In this document: piece by piece, positions 1 to 6,903 of the stretch
Layout of the letters: every line of letters begins with the position of its first letter
How positions within the stretch are numbered: the stretch's first letter is position 1
Assembly: GCA_021850405.1 (NCBI GenBank)
Contig: JAJZMA010000015.1
Location: 1 to 13,133 of the forward strand
Source: a bacterium
GTDB lineage: Bacteria > Chloroflexota > Dormibacteria > Aeolococcales > Aeolococcaceae
Reading direction: 5' to 3'
Length of the DNA: 13,133 bases
The notes under the pieces: generated by a model
What the model saw: only the letters and a program-made list of their open reading frames with translations
Databases searched by the model: none
Told to the model about the DNA's origin: nothing
Position numbers and translations under genes: made by a program

Positions 1-1
1 G

Positions 2-61
2 CTCCCTGGCCCTGCCATGACACGTGCTATGGCCCATGAGCTGGAGCGGTCCCAACGGTGA
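2..61 (+). CDS. C-terminal end of an upstream gene, possibly the first ArsA-like ATPase of a pair
   Basis: An open frame enters from the left edge and ends at TGA 59-61, giving a tail that closes with AHELERSQR. The TGA overlaps the GTG start of the next gene (GTGA, 58-61), an arrangement typical of translationally coupled genes. Actinobacteria carry adjacent ArsA-like ATPase genes (Rv3679/Rv3680 type), and the gene that follows here resembles the second member. I therefore infer that this tail belongs to the first member. Only about 19 residues are visible and they contain no diagnostic motif, so the identity rests on context alone. Confidence 0.45.
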   Translation, partial: LPGPAMTRAMAHELERSQR

Positions 62-1212
62 ACTGGTCCAGTTTAGCGGATACGAGGGTTGGCAACTGCT
101 CGGTGGTGGTTGTTTGTGGAAGCGGGGGGGTGGGAAAGACTACCACAAGTGCCGCGCTTGGAATGTCGCTTGCATGTGCGCCGGGAAAGAATGTTCTGGT
201 CTTGACCGTCGACCCGGCAAGACGGCTTGCGACGGCTCTGGGGCTGGAAAGGATAGGCGCAGAGCCGGTGGCAATTTCCACCCGGCAACGGTTGCAGGCA
301 GGGATTGAGGGCGAAGGTGGGCTCGCGGTAGCGATGCTGGATCCAAAATCGGTATGGGACCGTGTCATTGACCAGTACTCCCCGAGTCAGGAGGTAGCCG
401 ACAGGATTATGTCCAGCCGGATCTATGAAGGGATAAGCTCGGCATTTGTCGGGTCCCAGGAGTACGTAGGTATGGAGGCTCTCTACGAGCTTTATCATGC
501 ACATGAGTTCGACCAGATTATCCTGGACACTCCCCCGAGTCGCAGTGCTCTGGACTTTCTGGATGCTCCGCAGCAGTTTTCGGATTTTGTAGGCGCCAGG
601 CTGCTTTCGTGGCTCGCAGCGCCGTCCAGGATTGGCTTGCGTGCCATGAACTTTGCTGCTACTCCGCTGCTGCGTGCAGTTGACCGGCTGCTGGGCGGAG
701 AGATGGTGCAGGAGATGGCGGTATTTATCCGGGATATCCAGTCCCTCTACAGCGGTATTCAGCAGCGCAGTCGGGATGTTTATGACCTTATGCGCTCGCC
801 GGAAACAGCTTTTCTTCTGGTCACTACCCCTGAGCAGAGGACAATGGCCGAGGCATCGTACTTCCAGCGCAGACTGAAGGAGCATGGCATGCCGCTTTCG
901 GGGGTGGTTGTAAACCGGGTGCTCCCCGACTTTGGCCATGTAGATGAGGCAACGTCACTCGCAGAGACCCTGGTGGAACGTGGCACGGGATCCGGCACGG
1001 CTGACGCAGCCGCGACAGGGCGCGTGGCTGCCGCCGAGGGCTACCTTGCATTTGCTGGAATGCTGAGTCAGCAGACTGAGGCTTCCAGGTTGCTGGACCG
1101 GTTTGGCGTCCCGCTGGTAGCGGTCCCGTGGGGCATCCCTGACATTGCATCAATGGATGCTGTTGCCAGGGTAGCACTCAGTCTCGGTGCCATCCCGGCA
1201 CGTACCAGCTGA
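58..1212 (+). CDS. ArsA/Get3-like anion-transporting ATPase family protein (Rv3680-like)
   Basis: This is a 384-aa soluble P-loop ATPase of the ArsA/Get3 (SIMIBI) family. The Walker A motif GSGGVGKTT is at residues 21-29, a switch I segment LTVDPARRLA begins near residue 49, and the switch II motif DTPPSRSALDFLDAP begins at residue 157. The wording of DTPPSR.ALDFLDAP fits the second member of the actinobacterial ArsA-like pair better than arsenite-pump ArsA. No arsenical metal-site cysteine cluster is evident and no arsenic genes lie nearby, so an arsenite role is unlikely. The lysine that usually opens the deviant Walker A (KGGVGKT) is replaced by Ser22. The GTG start at 58 overlaps the upstream stop, with GGAG at 43-46. 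The likely role is an ATP-driven chaperone or partner ATPase acting with the upstream gene product; its substrate is unknown. Confidence 0.88.
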   Translation: MNWSSLADTRVGNCSVVVVCGSGGVGKTTTSAALGMSLACAPGKNVLVLTVDPARRLATALGLERIGAEPVAISTRQRLQAGIEGEGGLAVAMLDPKSVWDRVIDQYSPSQEVADRIMSSRIYEGISSAFVGSQEYVGMEALYELYHAHEFDQIILDTPPSRSALDFLDAPQQFSDFVGARLLSWLAAPSRIGLRAMNFAATPLLRAVDRLLGGEMVQEMAVFIRDIQSLYSGIQQRSRDVYDLMRSPETAFLLVTTPEQRTMAEASYFQRRLKEHGMPLSGVVVNRVLPDFGHVDEATSLAETLVERGTGSGTADAAATGRVAAAEGYLAFAGMLSQQTEASRLLDRFGVPLVAVPWGIPDIASMDAVARVALSLGAIPARTS

Positions 1213-1725
1213 CAGGGGCTACTGGGTAGCAACCAGGCAGGCGGACTGGGGCTCGACCGCAAAGCCTGCCGGGTGAGTGCCGGCCGCAAAGCGTGCTGGA
1301 TTTACGTGTGGATTGTTGTTTGCGGGTGTGCGGGAATGTGGAATAGAGTTTACGGAACGATTCAGTTATGGGGCAGAGAGGCGTATGTATCGGTGGTTGA
1401 GTCCTGAATTCGGCTGCGGCAGTACGGAGCGCGCGTGGAAGATGGCTGCCCGGGACGAGGCCCTTATCCCTGCGGCCGGGGTCATGCCAACCATCCGCTC
1501 GTCCTGTGGTAGGGCTCGACCGCACCATCAATCGTTCTTTGGCTTGTTCCTGGCCGGCCGGTTCCCGTCTTTGGCAACTGGAAGGAATGGCAGGAGTGTA
1601 ACTCCACCACGACGGCGGGCCCTGCTCCATCTCCCGCCAGAAGCTGGTCTGCGGTAGTAGCAGGGTTACGCCAGTGTTGTGCACCTTTTGTCCCGGTGTC
1701 CGGCTCCGGTTGTGGAGGCCTCCTT
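1213..1725. other. 513-nt intergenic stretch without a convincing gene
   Basis: Open frames here (for example plus 1277-1657 and minus 1178-1684) give compositionally odd peptides rich in R, P, S and C, with no recognisable domain or strong ribosome binding site. Visible structure: an imperfect 16-bp direct repeat, CCGCAAAGC(C/G)TGC(C/T)GG, at 1257-1272 and 1284-1299 (14 of 16 identical). The 13-mer GGGCTCGACCGCA occurs at 1249-1261 and again at 1512-1524. A small perfect hairpin GGAGT-GTA-ACTCC lies at 1593-1605. I see no tRNA, SRP RNA, RNase P RNA or T-box consensus. It could hold an untranslated leader, a promoter or an unrecognised RNA. Confidence 0.5.
1714..1723 (+). promoter_or_regulatory. 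Ribosome binding site inside a 10-bp palindrome, upstream of the RDD gene
   Basis: GGAGG at 1714-1718 stands 7 nt before ATG 1726 and decides that start over the GTG at 1696 in the same frame. It forms one half of the perfect palindrome GGAGGCCTCC. Whether the palindrome has any regulatory effect is not known. Confidence 0.65.
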
Positions 1726-2217
1726 ATGATTGATGGAGTGGCCGCATCGTACGCGAGACGGACTGTGGCTTTCGCCATCGACACGCTCCTGTTGCTGATG
1801 CTTCCCGTGTTGGGATTTATTGTGGCCGTGAGACTGGGAACGCACGCCACAATTGTTTTTTTGTATCTGGTCATGGTATACGGATGGTTCTTCTGGTTGC
1901 TTGGCTTTTGGCTTGTCTATGGTGTACTTATGTTACGGTTCTTCAGTGCCACAGTGGGGATGATGGTGATGGGAATTGGCGTAAGTGCGGTTGCCGCATC
2001 ATCGGGAACTGGCTTGAGCTGGAAATGCATCCTGGCTCGATGTGGGGTATTTGTGGTCCTGTTCATCCCCACTCCGCTGCCATGGTTGCTTGGTGTTTTT
2101 ATGCCACTGTTTGATCCGGAACGGCAGGCGTGGCATGATAAGATTGCAGGCACGAAAGTCATTCGGGTGGGGCCGAGAGCGGTTCCAGCCACATCTGGGG
2201 ACCGTACCGCGCTCTGA
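1726..2217 (+). CDS. RDD family integral membrane protein
   Basis: This 163-aa protein has the RDD-domain pattern. The first Arg-Asp signature is ASYARRTVAFAIDTLLLL at residues 7-24. Hydrophobic segments follow at about 15-35, 42-72 and 104-125. The closing aspartate motif is FDPERQAWHDKIAGTKVI, where HDK.AGT is characteristic. RDD proteins sit in the cytoplasmic membrane and are mostly of unknown function; some have been linked to ion or solute exchange. The ATG at 1726 is chosen because of its GGAGG at 7-nt spacing. The gene stands alone on the plus strand and converges with rtcB, with 154 nt between the two stops. The C-terminal tail of about 15 residues after the domain is polar and probably cytoplasmic. 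Confidence 0.85.
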   Translation: MIDGVAASYARRTVAFAIDTLLLLMLPVLGFIVAVRLGTHATIVFLYLVMVYGWFFWLLGFWLVYGVLMLRFFSATVGMMVMGIGVSAVAASSGTGLSWKCILARCGVFVVLFIPTPLPWLLGVFMPLFDPERQAWHDKIAGTKVIRVGPRAVPATSGDRTAL

Positions 2218-2328
2218 CCGGTCCGTTCCAGCCTTTAGCGGAACCAACCCTAGTTGCTGCAGAGCGTCAGTGAACAGCCTTGTCCAGGCCGCAGTGGTAG
2301 AACTGGGGCGGGCAGATGATTTATCCGT

Positions 2329-2340
2329 TGGGCATGCCCA
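2329..2340. repeat. 12-bp perfect palindrome between convergent genes
   Basis: TGGGCATGCCCA lies in the 154-nt gap between the stop codons of the RDD gene and rtcB. It has no loop and no T-tract, so it is not a standard intrinsic terminator. It may be a chance palindrome or a binding site. I see no convincing bidirectional terminator elsewhere in this gap. Confidence 0.25.
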
Positions 2341-2371
2341 GGCTCTGTGCCAGGCAGATCGAGTCCTACTC

Positions 2372-3532
2372 CTAGTCTCCCTTTACATTCAGTAGCTGGT
2401 GCAAAACGTGCAGCGGACGGACCAGTGTGGCGGCGTCCCGCATGACTACATCGATGTCTTTGTAGGCGAGAGGGTGCTCGTCAAGAAACGCTGCTGTGCG
2501 CCTGTACTCAATCCCCTGCATTGCCTCATCCAGTTGCTCCAGCGTAAAGGTTTTTCTGGCGCTTGTTCGACTATGCACGCGACCGGCCCCATGTGGAGCA
2601 GAATTGAATGCTTCCTTGTTCCCAAGGCCCTCCACAATATAGCTTGCAGTCCCCATCGAGCCTGGAATCAATCCAAGCTGGCCCTTGTCGGCCTGGATTG
2701 CGCCCTTGCGGGATAGCCACACGGTTTTTCCGTAATGCTCCTCTTGTTCAGTGAAGTTGTGGTGACAGTTAATCTCCATATCGATTCCAGCGTCTCCGTC
2801 ACACCACTCCATGAACTGCCGGATTACGCGGACCATCATTTCTTCCCGGTTGAGCAGTGCAAAATGCTGTGCCCAGCGAAGGTCACGGATGTACGCGTCG
2901 AATGTTTTGGTCCCCTCCGTCAGCCACGCCAGGTCCCGGTCTGGCACCTGTGAGCCAGTTTCCTCCTGGGCCACCCTGATATGCTCGTTGGCCAACCTGT
3001 TCCCAATCCCACGACTGCCCGAGTGGAGGAACAGCCAGACTCGCCCTTCCTCGTCTGCTGTTACCTCGATGAAGTGGTTGCCAGAGCCCAGCGTACCCAG
3101 CTGCAACCGCCAGTTTCCTGCCACAAGGTCGTAGTTGCGCTGTGCCATTGCCTCCAGTTCAGCAATCCTCTTCTCTGCGGTCTCCACAATGCGACTGTTA
3201 TACCGGCCGGCACTGAGAGGGATGGCCCGCTCGATCTCTTCACGAAGCTCTGAAAGCCTGGGGTTTCCTGCAATCTCGGAAGATGTCCATCTGGTCCGCA
3301 CCGCGATCATCCCACACCCAATGTCCACGCCTACTGCTGCTGGCATAATGGCGCCAACTGTTGGAATGACCGAGCCGACAGTGGCCCCCTTGCCCAGGTG
3401 CGCGTCGGGCATAAGCGCAAGCCAGGGATCAATAAATGGCATTGTCGCAGTTAACTCCGCCTGGGCTTGGGTCTTGGGGTCGATGATGCTTGCCCAGCTG
3501 CGGAGTCTCTTTCCCGTGTCAGTACCGCTCAT
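2372..3532 (-). CDS. rtcB: RNA-splicing ligase RtcB
   Basis: This 386-aa protein is an RtcB-family 3'-phosphate (or 2',3'-cyclic phosphate)/5'-OH RNA ligase, which works through a guanylylated histidine with Mn and GTP. Family motifs in order: MPDAHLGKGATVGSVIP (41-57); GVDIGCGM with metal ligands Asp70 and Cys73; LGSGNHFIEV with His153; LHSGSRGIGN with His170; NCHHNF with His257/258; IPGSMGT (289-295); and SAPHGAGR with the expected guanylylation residue His314. All catalytic residues I can place are present. The length is near that of the shorter bacterial RtcB proteins. The ATG at 3532 is preferred over the 15-residue longer frame because GGGAGG (3540-3545) sits 7 nt upstream. It is the last gene of the minus-strand cluster, after the YhaO/YhaN-like pair. 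Neither archease nor RtcA is in the window. It could serve RNA repair or tRNA processing. Confidence 0.95.
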   Translation of the reverse strand: MSGTDTGKRLRSWASIIDPKTQAQAELTATMPFIDPWLALMPDAHLGKGATVGSVIPTVGAIMPAAVGVDIGCGMIAVRTRWTSSEIAGNPRLSELREEIERAIPLSAGRYNSRIVETAEKRIAELEAMAQRNYDLVAGNWRLQLGTLGSGNHFIEVTADEEGRVWLFLHSGSRGIGNRLANEHIRVAQEETGSQVPDRDLAWLTEGTKTFDAYIRDLRWAQHFALLNREEMMVRVIRQFMEWCDGDAGIDMEINCHHNFTEQEEHYGKTVWLSRKGAIQADKGQLGLIPGSMGTASYIVEGLGNKEAFNSAPHGAGRVHSRTSARKTFTLEQLDEAMQGIEYRRTAAFLDEHPLAYKDIDVVMRDAATLVRPLHVLHQLLNVKGD

Positions 3533-3621
3533 CCTTGTTCCTCCCTTTCCCTTTCTACGACCCTGGCAAAGAGCCAATGCGGATCTGTCGTGGCCGTCGC
3601 GCTCCCAGCTGCACAGCTATC

Positions 3622-3831
3622 TTATCGGTTGACCACCACCCGATCGTGCAGGTGCTCTGGCACAGTTGGCCCATGCAGTTCTGTCAGCGTCCCGGCTGGC
3701 CCCAGTCCTGTATTGTCCCTGTCTCTTTGCGAGCGCTGTGGGCCCCAGCGCACCAGATACCACCCACGGACGGCGCTGCCCGCCCCCGGCAGTGACGATG
3801 GCTGGACGGTACCGCTTCCGCAAGGAATCAC
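3622..3831 (-). CDS. Possible small protein of 69 aa between the YhaN-like gene and rtcB
   Basis: This ORF runs from GTG 3831 to TAA 3622. It starts 18 nt after the TAG of the YhaN-like gene and ends 89 nt before rtcB, in the same direction. An AGAGGG lies 6 nt before the GTG. Its centre and C-terminus read like a structured protein (RGWYLVRWGPQR, then TLTELHGPTVPEHLHDRVVV), and its codons favour CTG, GTG, GAG and CAC as the neighbours do. The first 20 residues are less protein-like, so the true start may lie downstream. I recognise no family. Two other frames overlap it (for example 3617-3823) but give low-complexity peptides. It may be a genuine small ORF or a chance open frame in a GC-rich spacer. 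Confidence 0.38.
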   Translation of the reverse strand: MIPCGSGTVQPSSLPGAGSAVRGWYLVRWGPQRSQRDRDNTGLGPAGTLTELHGPTVPEHLHDRVVVNR

Positions 3832-3849
3832 TGGGGGCCCTCTGCGCCC

Positions 3850-6800
3850 CTAGTGCCTTCGTCGTACCGGATGCGTACGTGACACCTCCTCGATGATGTC
3901 AGCAACCACTTTGGGCTGCGGCGAAGGCTGTAGCTGCGGCGCGTGGCCATTCTGTGGGCTTGCCTCAGGTGGTGTTGCATGAGCAAGCTTTTTTCCTGGC
4001 CTACCAGACGCCGCGGGGGCAAGTGGGTCAGGTATGGAGGTGATGGCTGGTTCCAGATAGCTGCTACCGGCAGTTGCGATTGCTGCTGCGGCGGGCAGCT
4101 GTACAACTGTCGCAAGTTTGGCTGAATCAGCGAGCAGCTCAGCTACCCGGGGATCGGTAGTTGTAATCACAACCTGCTGCTGTAGGCTGGCCTGTCCCAG
4201 AAATTCGGCCATCCTGGCCCTGCGCTCCGGATCCGCACTTATTAGCGGCTCATCCAGCAGCAGCGGCAATGGTTCGGCCGAAAAGACATCTGCCAGCCCC
4301 ATGCGCAGGAGAAGACCGATCTGGTCTCTCGTTCCGTGCGAGAGTTTGTCAAGCGTGGTAAACGCGAGGCTTTCCGGAGGGCGCACTGACACTTCAAAAG
4401 TCTGCTCATCCACCGTGCACTCGCTATACCTTCCCTCTGTAAGCAGCTCCAGCCGTTCACCCAGGTAGCTTCCCAGCTGTGGAGCTACCGCCCGGTGGAC
4501 CCGCCGCGCTACCAGATCCAGGATTTCACAGCCAAGTTCCAGGGCCGCCTTGCGGCGCTGCAGCTGCTCTACCTGCTCCCGGGCTTCCGCAATCTCCTCC
4601 TCAAGACTGTTGCGTTCCGGCAGCTGCGCCCGGAGCGCATCTGCCTCTGCCCGAAGCCTCTTGTAGCTGTCATCCAGCTGATGCGCAGCGTTCATGGCAG
4701 CAGCCCCGCTCCGTTCCACCTCGTCCAGTTGCAGTGGTGCCATGTCAATGTCTCTTACATCGTCTGCGTCTGCGAGGAGGCCCTCAGACACGCCAAACTG
4801 CTTGAACCCGGATATCTGCTGGGACAGCTCTTCCTCGCTGCCCAGGGGGCCAAGCGTGGCCTGTAGCGCTGCGCGCTCGGTCTGGGCGCGCAGCAGCACC
4901 TTCTTCCCAGCCGTGGCTGCAGTCAGCTCGTCAACTGCCATGCGCACAGCTGCCTGGTCATTTCCATCGATCACAATCCCTGTTCTCGCAATCCTGCCCG
5001 TGACTGCGGTCCGCAGCGCTCTTGTCGCATCCTGTGCTGCCAGATATTGCTGCTGCTGGGAGATAAGCGCAGCCTCTGCATCTTTTTGTTGTTTTTCTTC
5101 CAGCTCCAGGTGCGAGAGTGCGGCGTGCTGGTCAAGTAGCGTCTGTACAGCCTCAAGGGCCGCATTGGCGCGCCGTATCATGCCAGCCGGGGTTTCCCAG
5201 TCCACCGCCCGCACCGGCGGACTGGTGCCGACAGATCCTTCCTGCGAGTCCATCCCTACGCCAGATTCGCGTGCAAGCTGCTCGCAGCGTCCAGTTATCA
5301 GCGCGAGGCGTTCCAGCACATCTGTGCTCTGCTGGGTCTCTCTTCCCCTCTGCTGCTGCTCCTCGTCGAGTGCCCTGTACAGCCGCAGTACGTCAGGAAT
5401 CTTCCGCTCGAGTTGTTCAAGTGAGCCTGGGAGGACATCCAGTCCCGGGCAGTTCTGTGCGATCTTTTTCCTCGCCGCCCTGGCGGGGGCAAACTGGATC
5501 AGGCCCAGCCCGCAAAGCACAATGGCGAGTGCTATCAGCAAAAGGCTGGGCAGGATGAGAAAGCCCTTGCTGCTCACAGCTGTGATGACCAGTCCCGCGA
5601 TGCCCAGAGAGCCGAGGAGTGCCCCTGCCCGCAGGGACTGGAGGTAGCCTCTCACCGTGGCCTGGCCAATAAGTGCAGGCAGTTCCGGGAAAAACTCCCG
5701 GGGGACTGTCTTCAGTCCTGTCGCTGCAATTTCTGCCAGCAGCGTATCTGCCCGGCTGGAATCTGGTGCGGCAGGCAGGGAGCTCGTACTCGCCACTACC
5801 TCGTTCAGCTCGGCCTGGAGTCTCCGCTCCCGTTCAGCGCACCGGTCAGCTGGCACGGGCAGATCGACCATGGCAGAGCGCTCAGATGCAATCTCCCGGC
5901 ACCGCTTACGTGCTGCCTCCAGGCGGGGAGCAGCTTCCTCCCACGCCTTCCTCCGCTCCTCCAGATCCTGTTCGGCCCGGCTCAGCTCTCCGACCGCCTG
6001 GAGGAGGTCACCCTCTATCTCTGCGGGGAACGGCTCATACTGGACGTGGGACCCAATCGTAGAGTTGAGCCCGGAAATCTGTTCATTCAGGGTTGCGATC
6101 CTGGCCCTTGTGGCTTCCAGCCCTGTCAGCTTGCCCAGCAGCCATTCCCGCCGGATGCGCGCTGCCTCTTCCTGCGCCTTCGCATGGGCCGCAGCAGTTT
6201 TTGCTGCCTCTTCCTCGAGTCTTGCCAGTTTCTCGAAACCATCCAGCGCAGCCGCCTGACGGGTGAGCAGGCCTTCCAGCCTGTCCTCGGCTTTCCTTAA
6301 AGGCTTGGTTGCTGCCCGCTCTGTCCCTAACTCCTCAAGTGCCTTCTCAAGCAGGGCCTGTGCCTGTTTGGCTGTAGTGTTGCCAGAGCTGTCTGTGAGG
6401 CGCTGCAGTGCGTCATGAATCTCTTCGGGTCGTGCGGGCGCCGATAAGCTGGCGGATGTGTATGGCAGGCTACCCTCTGACAGGCAGGCAGTAGCCAGGA
6501 AGGCCTCTTCAGTCAGGCCAAGATGGAAGAAGGCAGGCATCACCCTGGAATGGACCCGGAACTGATCGGTTACGTCGCCGCCGCCAATCCGGTAGACCTG
6601 TGCAGGATGCCGGTGGGTGGTGAGATCGCGGCTCACCCGGTAGCTTTCACCATTGGAAAGGGTGTAGGTGATGACAACGCCGTAGTCGCTGCCGCTCCAC
6701 GGCTTCCAGCGCGTCCAGTCAACTTTTTTGCTGCGTCCCTGTCCAGTAGGGTCGAGCCCGTAGAGGCCCGCCCGAAGCGCTGCGGCGATGGTGGACTTTC

Positions 6801-6903
6801 CTGCTTCATTGTTGCCCAGCAGGACAGTGAGCCCATCGGAAAACTCTATTGACAGGTCTTTCAGGCGACCAAAGCCCTGTATTGTCAGTGTGTTGATCTT
6901 CAC
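3850..6903 (-). CDS. SbcC/Rad50-like AAA ATPase of the YhaN type
   Basis: This 1017-aa protein has a split ABC-type ATPase head like Rad50, SbcC and YhaN. The N-terminal head carries Walker A GNNEAGKST at residues 30-38. Long Glu/Gln/Ala/Arg-rich coiled coils run from about 160-380 and 495-800. Two hydrophobic helices at about 424-442 and 447-470 interrupt the coil, a feature of the YhaN type rather than of classical SbcC. The C-terminal head has signature LSHGTRDQ (854-861) and Walker B LPLLLDEP (879-886, Asp884/Glu885). It then reads ITTTDP near 913-918, where many ABC ATPases have the H-loop histidine. A Pro/Ala-rich tail of about 80 residues ends the protein. The GTG at 6903 overlaps the TGA of the upstream gene (GTGA), so the two are very likely coupled and form a complex. 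Expected role: ATP-dependent regulation of a nuclease partner in DNA end processing, possibly membrane-associated. Confidence 0.9.
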   Translation of the reverse strand: MKINTLTIQGFGRLKDLSIEFSDGLTVLLGNNEAGKSTIAAALRAGLYGLDPTGQGRSKKVDWTRWKPWSGSDYGVVITYTLSNGESYRVSRDLTTHRHPAQVYRIGGGDVTDQFRVHSRVMPAFFHLGLTEEAFLATACLSEGSLPYTSASLSAPARPEEIHDALQRLTDSSGNTTAKQAQALLEKALEELGTERAATKPLRKAEDRLEGLLTRQAAALDGFEKLARLEEEAAKTAAAHAKAQEEAARIRREWLLGKLTGLEATRARIATLNEQISGLNSTIGSHVQYEPFPAEIEGDLLQAVGELSRAEQDLEERRKAWEEAAPRLEAARKRCREIASERSAMVDLPVPADRCAERERRLQAELNEVVASTSSLPAAPDSSRADTLLAEIAATGLKTVPREFFPELPALIGQATVRGYLQSLRAGALLGSLGIAGLVITAVSSKGFLILPSLLLIALAIVLCGLGLIQFAPARAARKKIAQNCPGLDVLPGSLEQLERKIPDVLRLYRALDEEQQQRGRETQQSTDVLERLALITGRCEQLARESGVGMDSQEGSVGTSPPVRAVDWETPAGMIRRANAALEAVQTLLDQHAALSHLELEEKQQKDAEAALISQQQQYLAAQDATRALRTAVTGRIARTGIVIDGNDQAAVRMAVDELTAATAGKKVLLRAQTERAALQATLGPLGSEEELSQQISGFKQFGVSEGLLADADDVRDIDMAPLQLDEVERSGAAAMNAAHQLDDSYKRLRAEADALRAQLPERNSLEEEIAEAREQVEQLQRRKAALELGCEILDLVARRVHRAVAPQLGSYLGERLELLTEGRYSECTVDEQTFEVSVRPPESLAFTTLDKLSHGTRDQIGLLLRMGLADVFSAEPLPLLLDEPLISADPERRARMAEFLGQASLQQQVVITTTDPRVAELLADSAKLATVVQLPAAAAIATAGSSYLEPAITSIPDPLAPAASGRPGKKLAHATPPEASPQNGHAPQLQPSPQPKVVADIIEEVSRTHPVRRRH

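Noticed and set aside
1277..1657. Plus-strand 126-codon frame in the spacer
   Set aside because: The product is rich in Arg, Pro and Cys, has no strong ribosome binding site and no recognisable motif.
1178..1684. Minus-strand 168-codon frame in the spacer
   Set aside because: Low-complexity product rich in Pro, Arg and Ser, with no domain signs; it also overlaps the end of the ArsA-like gene.
2218..2371. Intrinsic terminator between the convergent genes
   Set aside because: The only clear symmetry is a loop-less palindrome; I found no GC stem followed by a T-run on either strand.
4694..5647. Long 317-codon open frame on the plus strand
   Set aside because: It is antisense to the YhaN-like gene, is very rich in Ser/Ala/Arg and has no domain pattern; it mirrors the codon bias of the real gene.
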